64,000 nucleotides of DNA from Morella rubra (lineage: Eukaryota; Streptophyta; Magnoliopsida; Fagales; Myricaceae), in contig RXIC02000016.1 of NCBI GenBank assembly GCA_003952965.2, forward strand, positions 107,398 through 171,397, in the 5' to 3' direction. Below are positions 1 to 11,725 of the stretch, piece after piece. The notes below the pieces were generated by a model, which saw nothing but the letters and a program-made list of their open reading frames with translations, had not been told where the DNA came from and ran no database searches. The translations under genes and the position numbers were made by a program. Each line of letters starts with the position of its first letter. The first letter of the stretch is position 1.

Positions 1-2622
1 AAACCTAGGATGGAAACACAAGAAGAAATCAATCAACGGATGCTTTCTGTGGAACTGGCTGTCAAAGAAGCCCTCTGTGCAAGGGGTGAAAAACATTTTA
101 CTGATCATGAGTTTCCTCCAAGTGATCAATCATTGTTTGTGGATACCAAAAATCCCCCTGCAAAGTTGCAGGTTTGTTTTCCCGACTTACTGATTGCCCT
201 TAGATGCATTTATTTTTCCTATTGCTCCAGCATTATTGGTCTTGCAACATAGGTTGTTTCTAAGTGGATGACACCTGCGGAAATTGTGGAAGAGAGCCGT
301 CTGGCCTCCGGTCCATGCTTGTTTTCTGGGGCAGCAAATCCTTCAGACGTTTGCCAGGTTTGGTCCCTTTTTTGCAACATGTTGCATAAAGCTTGTAGTC
401 TGGATCACGGACATTTTGTCGTAGTTATATCTCTTGAAGGATTCAGTAATGCCTTGCCTTGCTTTAATGAGTTGCTTAGCCGTTTACTCAACAGGGTCGA
501 TTGGGTGATTGTTGGTTTTTGAGTGCTGTAGCTGTGTTAACGGAAGTTTCAAGAATATCAGAAGTGATTATTACTCCAGAGTATAATGAGGAAGGAATTT
601 ACACAGTCCGCTTCTGTATCCAGGTAATGGCACTTACGATGGGTTTTATTTTTCTCTTTTTCTTCCTTTTTTGTGTAGAAAGAAGAAAGGTGAGGAGGGG
701 TTTGGATTGAACATTTTCCATGCCTTAGTTGGATTGGAATCCTTGGAGTGAGTTTTATAGATGGTTAGCTTGCAATTTATAATGGAGAAAAGTAATGACT
801 GTTTTTGACTTTTTTCTTAACTTTCTGCTGCTATAATATGGAGTTTCTGTCTGTTTACAGCACCAAAAGTCCTCAAAGTAGTTGGAAAACTTATATTCAG
901 CCTTTCCTTTCGAGAGCCTTTTTTTGTTAAGTTCCTCCTGCAGTTTCGGGGCAAGATGAGAAAGTTCCACATCTGCCATTTCTCAAGTCATGACAACTTT
1001 TTCTCATGAATTGGATTATTGATTGTCACATTATGTCTTGCAATGATGATACTGAAGTTTGTCAAAAGAATTCCGTGTTGGTCATTGTTGGATTAGTATG
1101 CTGATGGTGCATAATAGTGTCTTTTTTGTTTTTTAAAGGGTGAGTGGGTCCCAGTTGTTGTTGATGATTGGATTCCATGTGAAGCTCCTGGTAAACCAGC
1201 GTTTGCTACCAGTAGGAAGGGTAATGAGCTCTGGGTCTCTATTTTGGAGAAGGCATATGCCAAATTGCATGGCTCTTTTGAGGCACTAGAAGGCGGGCTT
1301 GTTCAGGATGCTCTTGTGGACCTCACTGGAGGTGCTGGTGAGGAAATTGACATGAGGAGTGCCCAGGCCCAGATTGATCTTGCAAGTGGTAGATTGTGGT
1401 CTCAATTGTTGCGATTTAAAAAGGAGGGATTCCTGCTTGGTGCTGGGAGTCCTTCAGGTTCAGATGTGCACATTTCTTCCAGTGGCATTGTGCAAGGGCA
1501 TGCTTACTCTTTATTGCAGGTATATTTGGATGCTACTTATCTAATCTATTAATCATATCTGACTCCAGGACTTTGATGAAGGTGATACTTTTCTCTATTT
1601 GACTATCATTTAGGTGAGAGAAGTTGATGGCCACAAACTTGTTCAAATTAGAAATCCTTGGGCTAATGAAGTTGAGTGGAATGGACCTTGGTCTGACTCA
1701 TCACCTGAATGGACTGATAGGATGAAGCACAAGCTGAAGCACATTCCCCAGGTACTTATTCTTTCTGCTGCCCTATATTATATGAGAGGATTCTACTGTC
1801 TTTTCTATGTCAATTATTTTTCTATTTCTTGAAGAAATGTTTGGCAGTTGTATAAACAATTTTTTATTTCATATTATTGTATCATATCGTGTGCGATGAT
1901 CAGAAATTTTGAACGTACTTATATCTGTTACCTTTAGAGAAGTCTAATTGCTAATTCCCTGAATCTGAACTTCTTGAACAGTCAAGAGATGGTATATTCT
2001 GGATGTCTTGGCAAGATTTTCAGATTCATTTCCGGTCTATATATGTTTGTCGTATCTACCCCTCAGAGATGCGCTATTCTGTTCATGGCCAATGGCGTGG
2101 TTACAGTGCGGGTGGCTGCCAAGATTATGAAACATGGCATCAAAATCCACAGTTCCGATTGAGAGCAACGGGATCAGATGCATCACTTCCATTCCATGTG
2201 TTCATAACCTTAACTCAAGTAAGCTGTAATGAACCTTCTGTCAATTTTTCATTCACAGGAAGACACATGGTTTTCACTGGATGTTTTCCAACTTCTCTGA
2301 CAATTTTGGTATTCAGGGTGTGGGATTCTCAAGAACCGCTGCTGGTTTCAGAAATTATCAATCTAGCCATGATTCAATGATGTTCTACATTGGGATGAGG
2401 ATACTCAAAACCCGTGGCCGTCGTGCTGCTTACAATATATATCTACACGAATCAGTTGGTGGGACAGATTATGTCAATTCTAGGGAAATATCGTGTGAAA
2501 TGGTTCTAGACCCTGATCCAAAGGGTTACACAATAGTGCCTACTACCATACACCCTGGGGAAGAAGCACCATTTGTACTTTCTGTTTTTACGAAAGCATC
2601 AATAACCCTGGAAGCTTTATAG
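1..2622 (+). CDS. DEK1: DEK1 phytocalpain, C-terminal part (calpain protease core and C2-like domain)
   Basis: DEFECTIVE KERNEL 1 is the single plant calpain, a membrane-anchored cysteine protease controlling epidermal identity and growth. The window holds the last 488 codons in seven exons: 1-171, 253-357, 495-623, 1139-1519, 1614-1751, 1982-2218 and 2317-2622, all with GT/AG borders and consistent phase; the stop is TAG at 2620-2622. The calpain triad is complete: Cys in GRLGDCWFL (codon 510-512), His in [11 protein letters not shown] (1499-1501) and Asn in VQIRNPWA (1653-1655). The last two exons encode the C2-like (calpain domain III) region, ending [16 protein letters not shown]. The membrane-spanning part lies upstream of the window. 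The left edge may cut an exon or be an intron border (an AG is at 7-8). The gene looks intact. The match to DEK1 is from remembered sequence and is strong over the whole length. Confidence 0.96.
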
Positions 2623-3480
2623 TATGCAGGATGGCTCTTCTATTGATTTTGTACAATGGGCTGAGAGCATGTTTGCAGAATTTTTGAATTGCTTGGGTCG
2701 TGCATGGATCATTAACTCCTGCGGGCAGGTTTTGTTGTACATCAGTACACAGAATCACAAGGTATTTTTCTGTCTCTCATTCCCCATTGTCTTCTTATTC
2801 TCCCACAGGAGATAGGTGCTTCTCGAAAGAATCCAGCGAATTCTTTTTTCTTTGATCATTTACATGCTATAGCATATCCAATTCTTAGTTGATGACAAAC
2901 GGAGGTTTCCTAGGAATTACGCACCTTCATTCAGCTGTAACTGGTGCTGTTACCAAAACTGGACTTGAGATTTTGGTCTTTTGCAGGTTATATTGATGTG
3001 ATTTTCTGCTATGAGGATGGCCTATTGGAGTTGTGCGTTTCGGATCTTCATTCTTTCTGCAAGCTCGAAGCTTTGGAAAAATATTTAATTTCTGAATGAG
3101 CTGCCATGCTATTGTCTAGACAAGAGGAATGGTTAAAAAGAAATGGTGTCTCATGATAATCTGGTGGCTTCCGCAGCCTGGCTCTGTTGGGTTACGTACT
3201 TGTGCATGGCGATGGTTGGAAAGGGTTTTCGGGTTCTTCTCTTCTGTACATAATAGTGGGTACTGCAAGGGATATAGGTGTGATGATGTAAATGAGGCCC
3301 GAAAAAAAGAAAGTTGAAAAGAAATAGGGAAATAATTAGTAATGCGTAGTTGAAGGGGGAATATAGGAAAGCATTGTAGCTGGGAAAGGGTTTATATTTT
3401 CAGCTGCAGTTTTGAAAGTTCGTTGTAATCCCAAAAGAATTGTATAAATGTTAGTTGTTGCAATATAATCCCCATTTCCA
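2623..3480 (+). other. Probable 3' UTR of DEK1
   Basis: The sequence after the DEK1 stop has no conserved reading frame. It is T-rich, with AATAA-like stretches and a TTGTAAT/CAATATAAT region near 3,420-3,490 that would suit plant polyadenylation. The exact cleavage site cannot be set without transcript data, and short frames in this stretch resemble no known protein. Confidence 0.5.
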
Positions 3481-4657
3481 ATTGTTTGTAATCCAGTTGA
3501 TTTTCACCTCTTCTCCCCTAAAGTTTTCCGATTGGTAAGGATAATTGATGCTTAAATGTTTCAATTTATTGGCTTAATTACTGATACAGTAGCTATAGTA
3601 TTTATTTTTAGCAAATCAGCTGGTGAGATATAACTTTGAATGGACTGGTTTTGTAGTTCATTTTTTAAATATAGGTCTTTTCATCTACTAAAAATCAGTC
3701 CATCAACAGAAATAAAGTTCGAAATAAGTTATTCAATTCTAAAAATAGACATCTCATCTTGAATCCATTTTGGTTTTCTATTGGTTGACTAGCATTTATA
3801 GTTTTAGTTAATTCCTTGTTCTTGTAGGGGAAGAACATAGAAAATCCGTTAAGCTCTTGTTCGGGAAAATAAATACAATTACTACCTTAGAATAATACAA
3901 ATATCGATACATACATTATAACAAAATGATACCAATAAATATCTAGCTAAAATAATCAAATTCTTGGCTCAGAAAGTAAAGATATCATTTTAACAACTTG
4001 CTGAGAAAAGAAACATCTATTAACACTCAACTCCAGTGACTAAAAATGTCAATTACTCCCTTGTCAATTTCTTAGAAGAAAGAAAAAAAGAAATATTGCT
4101 TACTACCTTTAAGGAAAAACGAATGCTCAAAAAATAAATATAAAAATAAAAATATATCTGTTAATACCTTGTTCAGAAAATAGAAAATGTTAATTCCCTA
4201 GACTCCCCTGTTGCCGAAGAGGGAGAAGTGAAAAGCAAAAACTCAATTCCATTTCAGAAGGCGGTACCAGATTCTGTGACAACCCTTTTTCCATTTTGAG
4301 TGGCAAGGAATCCAGCGGGGGTATAACTCAGTCCAAAATCTAAGCCAGATGCAAACGTGTCCGTGCATATGCAATGCAACTTCTGAGAGTGAAACGACAT
4401 AAAAGCAAAACGCAAAGCATGATTAAGAAGTAGACAAAAGCATCAAGGGGGTAGCGAGGAAGAAAATTATTTCCAAGAAGTTAAATTGGCAGAGCAATTT
4501 CTACAGAAACAAACAATACAAGGGAGACACAGAGAGACCCGTTTCACAGAATTAATTTTCTTTCTTTTCCTTTTCCTTTTTCTCCTCTCCTCCACTTCTC
4601 ACTAAAAGAAAAAAAAAATCAAGTTTCCTTGCCTGCCTCCTTATTTGTTGAAATCTC
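3481..4657. other. Convergent intergenic spacer
   Basis: This lies between the 3' end of DEK1 and the 3' end of the DUF1639 gene, which face each other. It is AT-rich with no recognisable coding or RNA gene. The part next to 4,657 probably holds the 3' UTR of the minus-strand gene. Confidence 0.6.
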
Positions 4658-6359
4658 TCATTCTGACTCACTATCCATACTTCCCATGGCCTTCAACCCT
4701 CTGGGTCTCTGCATCACCTGTAGACAAATCACATATCCTTCAGCAACTGTGAATTTATCAGAATTCCATATATTTGGTTGCTCAGAAAACAGAGGTAAAA
4801 GTAGGAAGTACATTTAAGTCGAAACTCAGGTTGAGCGGATTTTTTTGTTTTTTGCTTCCAAATCTCAAGTACCAAACACTCAAAATATCATTTAATTTCC
4901 TTCTCTTTTCCTGCATTTCTCAGCAACCAAACTGTATGAAGCAAAGCATTAAACAGACACAACAAAGGGTAGAGAGAAGATCGAGGGAAACCAATCAGTA
5001 CCTTCTTTGAAGCCTTTTTCTCCCTCACCTCATACCTCTCTTGGCATAGATCTGATAGCCATGCACCTGGACTGACCAACTGCACACGGAATACACGAGA
5101 AGTAAGGAATAAACATACATGCAAGTCTCAAAAGTAGTTTTCTACCAAATTTTCATGTCAAAACAGAAAATTGCTCATTGCTATGATTAAGAGAGTTACG
5201 AGTAGGCTTTTCTGTATCAGCTTAGCCCTCTTCTTGGGCCTTTGAGGAAGCTTACACCCTTTCATAGCCATAAAATCCTCCTCCTTTTCTTTGCTGGACA
5301 GTGTAATAAACAGCTTTGGCCAAACAAACCCTCTGTCTTCCTTTACATGATCCATCAACACCTTCCCATTATCATCCAAACCCAACGAACCCCTTGTTGT
5401 GTAATATCGATCCTCCTTGTCCGGCGATGCTACTGTTGCCTTCCGGTTATTCATTGGCAAGTCAGAGTTCCTAAGGACCAAAAAGAAACAGGAAGTATTA
5501 ACACTTTCGTTATCCAAATAATTAGATTGGCTTTGTGAAAGACACACTTAAACATTACAGTGAAAACTCTTTTTCATTCATCATATAATAACAACCACTG
5601 AGACAACTGGTGCATAATTCCTATATTCCTACCTTTCCTTAGAAACAAGTTAGTGTAAATCAACTTGCACTTCCTTTTTCTGTTTTGTTCCAATTACTTC
5701 CTTCTATTTACAATGCTGCACCATCAGATCAAATTAACCTAAGAAAATGCAACCGACCAGATATAGAATAATGGCTAATGTAAGCAAGGGAGTAAAATCG
5801 AATGCTTTTCATGGATCTAAACTAAACATGCCAGCCACTCCAACGAACACCGTTACATCCTTTTTTTTTTCTTCTTCTTCTTTTGTTTCCTCCTGCTGTT
5901 TCCCCCCCAACCTTTTCCTAGCAACCAACAGAGAGAGTAAATTCGTCCTGTAAGCCTTCTAAAGCTTGAAACTTCCTCTACCTCTACCACTACCACTACC
6001 ACTCATTTTGTTTTGAAGAAACCCCGTACAATACTCCAACTTTACATTTAAATTGTCAAATCGCTTCAAACTGCTAAAGATTTTTCTCTCTCTCATCGTC
6101 AGGGTGTTTGTTTGTCTTACTTGTGGAGTCTTTGGAGCTGCGGAGAACCCAAGCCTTTCTCGGCAGTGCCAACGACGCGGCGATCGACACGAGAAGTGAT
6201 TTTCTTCTTCCCTAAACAGTCGGATTTGTCGGCCAAGCTTTGGTCTTTGACTTTCACGCATCTAAGCCTCTTTCTGTTACCCCATTGCAGCCCAAAGTCC
6301 TCCGTAGCTCTATTGATGTTATGCCCTCTTTGACTCTTGGCTTCCGTTTCCTTTTCCAT
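4658..6359 (-). CDS. DUF1639 family protein
   Basis: A plant-specific protein of unknown function, predicted 215 aa. There are four coding exons on the minus strand: 6359-6121, 5470-5200, 5079-5002 and 4717-4658, all GT-AG, with phases that join exactly (for example LHK|NSDL across a split AAG codon). The family signature is clear: WPKLFITLSSKEKEEDF, then MKGCKLPQRPKKRAKLIQ, then LVSPGAWLSDLCQERYEVRE, and a short basic/acidic tail PRGLKAMGSMDSESE. The KLPQRPKKRAK stretch is very basic and could act in nuclear targeting or nucleic-acid binding, but that is inference. The start codon chosen is the ATG of MEKETEAKSQ. An AG acceptor lies four bases upstream of it, so there is a 5' UTR intron. It sits tail-to-tail with DEK1, the same neighbour as I recall in Arabidopsis (At1g55340). 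Confidence 0.85.
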
Positions 6360-6363
6360 TCCT

Positions 6364-7060
6364 CTGCAACAAAAACCCATACCTTTACAAATTAGGCAGT
6401 ACCCATTTGTGTTTACCTTCTGAAAGCAATAGAACACACCGAGAAATTGAGATAATTTGCTAGAAAATTGTGGCAATGATAAGTGCTTACCGACCTCAAG
6501 ATCTAAGGAGCACACGACGGGTTCTATGCAGAGGCTCTCAAAATCAGCCTGCATTTTCAATCGTAAGGCAATATTCATCAATGCAATTCTACATAAAGGA
6601 AAGCCCGCCAACAAAGCGAATAAAAGAGTGAAGAAGTTGTTTGATTGCTGAGGAAGTCTGGGGAGAGAGAGGAAATAAACAAAGGAAGAATCCAATCGCA
6701 ATTACCACGCTCAAAATAGCTCATTTCGCATCCTTTAGGAGTTCTCCTCGGCAACCAAACAATCCATGACTGCAAATGCAGAGAGAGAGGGGATGGGGGT
6801 AGAGCGAGAGCGAGAGAAATCGAAAGAGTTGAAAAAAAAAAGAGTTGTAATTTCTCACAGCAAATCAAAAAGAAAAGAATTCCAGAGAAAAGTCAGGGAA
6901 TGAAAAATCAGCATCCCAAGCTTTTGTATTCTTTGAGCTAAAGAAATCAAACTATAGACAGGGAAAAAAAAAAGGGGCTGTATTCTGTAATCTTCACCCA
7001 AATTGATCTCCCTCTGTTTTCTCTGCTCTGTTTCTTCTCACCCTACTTCGGTTTTCTTCG
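6364..7060 (-). other. 5' UTR intron(s) and leader of the DUF1639 gene
   Basis: A 5' UTR intron fits 6364-6491: its acceptor lies just upstream of the coding exon and a GTAAGC donor reads on the minus strand at 6491-6486. Upstream there are pyrimidine-rich tracts when read on the minus strand (about 6,780-6,840) typical of plant leaders. The transcription start is probably between 6,870 and 7,060 but cannot be fixed from sequence alone. Confidence 0.45.
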
Positions 7061-7217
7061 CTAAAAACTTGAAAGTTCACATTTGGTATGGAAAATAGGT
7101 TGGAAATGACAATGACCGTGGGATGTTGAATGGACGGCCAGATGATTTTCCCTCCAACTCACCCAGCATCCGCCTTTGCCAAATTGGTGCTTGGAGGGTT
7201 TCTTTGGCCTCTTGGAG

Positions 7218-7243
7218 CACGTGACAATGACTTAGAGCACGTG
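7218..7243. promoter_or_regulatory. Pair of G-box motifs (GCACGTGAC)
   Basis: Two copies of GAGCACGTGACA occur at 7,215-7,226 and 7,235-7,246, with CACGTG cores exactly 20 bp apart, about two helical turns. The G-box is the known binding core of bZIP and bHLH factors in plants. The pair lies a few hundred bases upstream of the likely start of the minus-strand DUF1639 gene, so that gene is the probable target. Function is inferred from the motif and position. Confidence 0.5.
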
Positions 7244-7372
7244 ACATTGCCAATCTCAACCATCCATGGACTGTATTGCAGTATTGGTTGATTCTGATCT
7301 TCACAGTTTACACAAGTTGGGGTTTAGAAAGGTTGGGGAAGGACTTCACACTTATCACACTGACCTGTAAAT

Positions 7373-7475
7373 TGGGCCGTTGATTAACAATTAGAGAAGC
7401 CCAACGTAGCCCATAACTGAAAACTTGCCACCAAATATGGCCCAGCCCATGCTCATTCCAACCAAACATGGGCCC
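7373..7475. promoter_or_regulatory. Cluster of TGGGCC/GGCCCA (site II-like) motifs
   Basis: TGGGCC at 7,373-7,378, GGCCCA at 7,439-7,444 and GGGCCC at 7,470-7,475, plus several AGCCCA variants between, lie within about 100 bp. Site II elements bound by TCP factors have this core and are common in proximal promoters of housekeeping genes. Here they lie distal to the G-box pair relative to the DUF1639 gene. Confidence 0.35.
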
Positions 7476-7996
7476 GAGTCTTTTATTTGGCTCAAGCAGT
7501 CGGCTCAGTTCAAGCTTAGCATTCTTTTTTTACTCTTCTGGTGTGTTTGCATTTGGTCATTTAACCGGCTTATTTGCTTGAATATGGACCTTAAACATTT
7601 GGTCCATTCAGCTACTTTTACACCTGATGACGACTGGGAAGATCCAAACAAGATTTAAACCTTTGGTGTTCTTTTACACTAATCAGCATATTAAATCCCC
7701 ACAAAAACCTTTTTAGCATAGCATGGCTTCAAAGGCAATGACTGAATGAAGTTGACGCATGACCAAAATGACGATAACATTTTTGACCCATTTTACATAT
7801 GTTGATAATATTATTATTAATTCATTAAGTCATCGAGAGTATTATTGTCATAAGAATGATGCAAAGTATATATTAATAGTTGAAGGGTGTAATAAGTCAA
7901 ACTCTTATAATTGATAGGTGAAAATTGTATTTATATCCTGAAATTGTCTAAGATAATTTGTATCCTTCACTATCAAATTAGATGTATCTCTTGTGG

Positions 7997-8168
7997 CTGT
8001 TGGTGCTACCGACTATTAAGTCCGATTTAACTATCGGCTCTTTGAGTTCGGTTTATTATAAGACCTCTTAGTTCGTTTAGGTCTTTTGTTAGCTTTCAAA
8101 TTGTTTTTATGTTTTGTATTGGCTGTTCGAATATTAATATATTATTTCTGTTGCTTTAAAAAAAAAAA
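7997..8168 (+). repeat. 5'-truncated LINE-like retroposon remnant
   Basis: A short segment ends in a GCTTT then poly-A run (8,155-8,168) and is flanked by an imperfect direct repeat, TGTATCTCTT on the left (about 7,982-7,991) and TGCATCTCTT on the right (8,171-8,180). A 3' A tail plus target duplication without terminal repeats is the pattern of a 5'-truncated LINE insertion. No coding part remains, so the class is inferred. Confidence 0.4.
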
Positions 8169-8180
8169 TTGCATCTCTTA

Positions 8181-10929
8181 ACGAGCCAGAGCCAGAGCCA
8201 GAGGAGCTTGCCGCGGAAGCCTCTTTCCAATGACTAGCTGGAGTTCATAACTATCTCGACTCTTGCAAAAGCCCTGCTAAACAGAGACACAAGTGGCTAA
8301 TAACTCATTTGGGGATTAAAGTTAAAGTTCACTAGAAAGAAGAGCTGAAACCGAATTGAATAATGTATAGGAGCTAGGCTTTACTGACAAATGCTGTCCT
8401 TTTCTTGGACACTTGGGATCATTTCCATGCCTTTGTTTTAAAGCCAGAGGGGGTCCTGCCAAGTGCTAACCTGGTGGTTGTGGTACGGCGCAGTGGGTTC
8501 CTGACCCACCCAAATTCACAGCGGTTAATATGGCATAGAAAGCAATAGGGACCATCGGTTCAAAATTTGAGGCCCCATATGCCAGTGTTGGTATTTGAAG
8601 CGAAAAGGGTAGTCATGAGTCAGGAGTCATGAAGCAGGGAATTTTTAATCTTCTTCTGGCACCATGCAAGGCATTCTTATGTTAGATAAATGATGCTGTT
8701 GGATCTGAGTGAGAACATCAAACCGGCTCTCCAAGTATATCCAACCTAATCATCTTAAAAAAAACCATAGAAAGGGGTTGGCTTTGGAGTGTTTTGTACT
8801 GTTTCGACTTTGCTGATTGCAAGTTAAACACACTTTAGGTATGCAATTGGATGACCTAATTCCACATGGGTCGGCAAGAAAAAGTAAGATCGAGAAAAAG
8901 GAAAAGAAAACCCTTAATCAACATTAAAAGTAAATAGAAGAAAAAGGGTAAAAGAAACAGAGGCAAGTAAAGTAATGAAAAGATCCTGAGATGTTTGGGA
9001 AGTTACAAGGAAACTTGCTTTATTTCAAAATATCTACTCCTTCATGAAGAGTCCTACTTGCGTCACTCGTCCTGCTTTAGTTTCAGACATTGTAGTACAA
9101 TCGAGAATTTTCTGGGAAGATTCATGTCTTACAACGGTCAATTAGGTCTAGACTCTAGAAAGCAGTGGACGCAGTTTGTAGAGATAAAGAGGCATAAGGG
9201 GTCGGTCAAGTATGTAGGCGAGAAATTGCTGATCTTTTTCATTTCACAAGAAGCCTTTGTTATGAAGTTACCAATCCAAGCCATTGGATTACACGTTTAT
9301 TGTGAAAATATCACCTAAACTGACTCTGTCCTGTAATAGTCAGATTTGAAAACAGCTGAGGAAAACAAAAGAAATCAGCGAATTCAATGCGCGGATTTTG
9401 ATGTTCTACCTTATAGTATGCGTGGTATTCTGCATCTTGATAAGTTAGGTTTTGCTAATATTAGATTTTAGGCTTCTAGGTCTGTTTTTGGATTGTTTTT
9501 TTTTGTTTTTTTGAGTCATTTGTTTGGTTTTTAGAACCTTAGATTTTGAATGTAACCACAATATTCCTCTGGCATAAGTAAAGATTTTGAATAAAATTCG
9601 TAGGTACCTTCCTTTTTTGTAAAAAGAAAAAAAAAACACCAACAGATTGATTAAGATTATCTTTCTTTTTCTAGAGCTTCACCAATACTTCTAGAGATTC
9701 ACCAATACTTCTAGAGTTCCAAATGGGTAATTTTTTAGCATCATTTCAAACCTCATAATCTCTTGACTAGATAGATCATTGTCCTGGACAATCAAACATC
9801 CTCATCACAAAAGGAAAACTGTGAACATCTATGAATTGGTCTAATTCCAAGAGGATGTAGACTATGCACCAACTTGTTTCTGTCAAAAATTAGGTAGCCA
9901 TTGTAGCCATTCACTAACACGATTACACCCACTAGAACAGCTACCATTTTCTTTCTCATTAGGGATATTAATTGAAAAACCAGCTCATACTCGGCTGATT
10001 TTCTAGTTGATGTTAACTTCAAGTCGCCTAGACCAAATAAGAACAACATGCTATCATCATCATTAACAGACAGAACAGATCCATTTCCTTTGAAAATCAA
10101 ATGGACAGTGAGATTTGCCAGCCTTGTGAAGCTTGAAAACAAATCAACATTCCTTTGTGGAAGGCAAAAAGCATTATTGGGTCAGTGTTCACCAAACATG
10201 CCACTAAGATTTTGTCTTTGGTAAATCACTTAGATATTCTACCTACTGTTTAGAGTGCTGGTAGTTAGTCACTTTCACAAAGGGGCACTCTTTTTTAATT
10301 AGCCAAGACATGTGATTAGCAATTTTAATCTCCTTCTCTCCCTTGCACTAAAGAAATTGAAATGAATATAATTCATTCTATGTCTTTCCTGCATCTTCTT
10401 TGGAGTATAAATGGCTATTTGGGTAGAAAATAAAGAAGAAAACCAAATAAACTATTTCCAAATGAAGGATAATTTTGTTATTCCCTTAGATTGAATTGGG
10501 AATTTCCTTCAATTTGGGACGTTGACAAAAAAGAAGAAGCAATATTTCTTAATTATTTTGGGGATACAATTGATGACGAACCAGGAATCATGCCCCCCAT
10601 TTTCGTTCCAGCACAAGCAGTTCAACAAACTACAAAAAGCTCAACATACATTCACACCCCGAGTCCTACCTAAAAAGAAACTCAAAACAACTCATCAACC
10701 TCTCATTTCCTACCGAAACAAGAAATCAGAATCATTTCCACCTGCGGAAATTACTCGCAGGACAACAGAGAAAGAAAATTAAACTACTAATAATATCGTA
10801 TACTCCGCACAAAAATGCCAAAACAGTAGTTAAGAAGACAGCAAAAAGTGGGGACGCACCAAGCCATTCTTGACAGCTGTATGACAATGGCAGGGCCAAC
10901 CTGTACTATCACCCCACAACGTTCATATT
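8181..10929. other. Long intergenic region without a recognisable gene
   Basis: AT-rich DNA between the DUF1639 promoter and the AGP gene. Short open frames (for example 8,995-9,318 plus strand and 9,792-10,142 minus strand) match no family I know and have no supporting splice or codon pattern. A small direct repeat of CACCAATACTTCTAGAG lies near 9,680-9,715. Poly-T/A runs at about 9,495 and 9,627 may be retroposon tails. Confidence 0.5.
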
Positions 10930-10963
10930 CTCTCTCTCTCTCTCTCTCTCTGGTTTATAAATA
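10930..10963 (+). promoter_or_regulatory. Core promoter of the AGP-peptide gene: CT repeat and TATA box
   Basis: A (CT)n tract at about 10,930-10,951 is followed by TATAAATA at 10,956-10,963, about 115 bp upstream of the ATG at 11,079. CT-rich Y-patches and a TATA box in this arrangement are typical of plant core promoters. The start of transcription would be near 10,985-10,995. Confidence 0.6.
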
Positions 10964-11078
10964 CTACTAACCCATTGCCATTGGCTTCCACTGCATCTCT
11001 ACCATTCCTTTGTTGCCAAACGGAAATCCATCTCCAACGAAGGAATTGTAGAGCTTCTTCCTCCTAGCTTTAAGAGAG

Positions 11079-11258
11079 ATGGAGGCAATGAAGTTGAAGC
11101 TCTTTGTTGCAATCTTGGTGGCGTTGATGGCCATCTCTTCTGTGCAAAAAGCTGCAGCAGCTGAAGCTCCAGCGCCAAGCCCAACATCTGACTCTGCCAT
11201 CTTTGTGCCCACATTCTTTGCGTCTCTCGCAGCTCTGGCTTTTGGGTTGTTCTTCTGA
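11079..11258 (+). CDS. Arabinogalactan-protein (AGP) peptide, GPI-anchored
   Basis: A 59-aa single-exon protein. Residues 1-28 form a signal peptide (hydrophobic core LFVAILVALMAIS). The mature core is only about a dozen residues (EAPAPSPTSDS) with Ala-Pro and Ser-Pro dipeptides, the sites expected for proline hydroxylation and arabinogalactan addition. A C-terminal hydrophobic tail (FVPTFFASLAALAFGLFF) is the GPI-attachment signal. AG peptides of this family are cell-surface glycopeptides of about this size. Its place between a DUF1639 gene and MED13 matches AGP21 (At1g55330) in Arabidopsis as I recall it, so it is a candidate AGP21 orthologue. The gene is fully included inside long antisense frames that are shadows. 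Confidence 0.85.
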   Translation: MEAMKLKLFVAILVALMAISSVQKAAAAEAPAPSPTSDSAIFVPTFFASLAALAFGLFF

Positions 11259-11725
11259 GCTATAATGGTCAACTCCGACGACCACATAGATGGGCAGCAT
11301 GATGGTTCATTTATCTTTAACCCCTTTTCTCATCTCTCTCTCTCTCTCTCTCTCGAAATTGACAAGTATCAAGCTTTTCACGACTTTGAGAGATGAGAGT
11401 GGAAACGGGTTTGGATCTTATTTCATTATTTTTGAAAGGTTCAGGTTAATTTAACTATTGTTCATTTTGTTCATTTGGTTGATGGGATTTGTTTGATTAT
11501 GATTGATGTGTTCTTTTATGGTATTGTAATATAAAGTCTGTTTATTTGTGTATTTTCTTAGATGGGATAGATTCAGGCTAATAAGGAGATCCTCTGGAGT
11601 AATGTAGTGACTGGTGGTGGATATTTGATCTCTTTCTTGTACTTCTTGTTCCATTGTTTCCTCGCCTTTTGTATTTGTGACCCATTTGCTGTAATAAATT
11701 ATATTCTTGTACATTACATTTCTGG
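11259..11725 (+). other. Probable 3' UTR of the AGP-peptide gene
   Basis: T-rich sequence after the stop, containing a (CT)n tract at about 11,333-11,354. Polyadenylation-like AATAAA lies at about 11,694-11,699, with a poly-A run at 11,726-11,741 just after it. The extent is inferred from these signals only. Confidence 0.4.

Noticed and set aside
3129-3317. 62-codon frame in the DEK1 3' UTR
   Set aside because: Contains no known domain and lies after an undisputed stop codon.
5242-5538. Plus-strand frame over the DUF1639 second exon
   Set aside because: Shadow of the minus-strand exon that carries the family signature.
8470-8530. GC-richer block resembling a tRNA-derived sequence
   Set aside because: No cloverleaf or convincing A and B boxes could be traced.
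9792-10142. 116-codon minus-strand frame in the intergenic region
   Set aside because: No similarity to any family I know, no splice or promoter context, and AT-rich DNA yields such frames by chance.
10967-11300. Three overlapping minus-strand frames over the AGP gene
   Set aside because: They are antisense shadows of the AGP-peptide gene, which has a signal peptide, Pro-rich core, GPI tail and TATA box on the plus strand.
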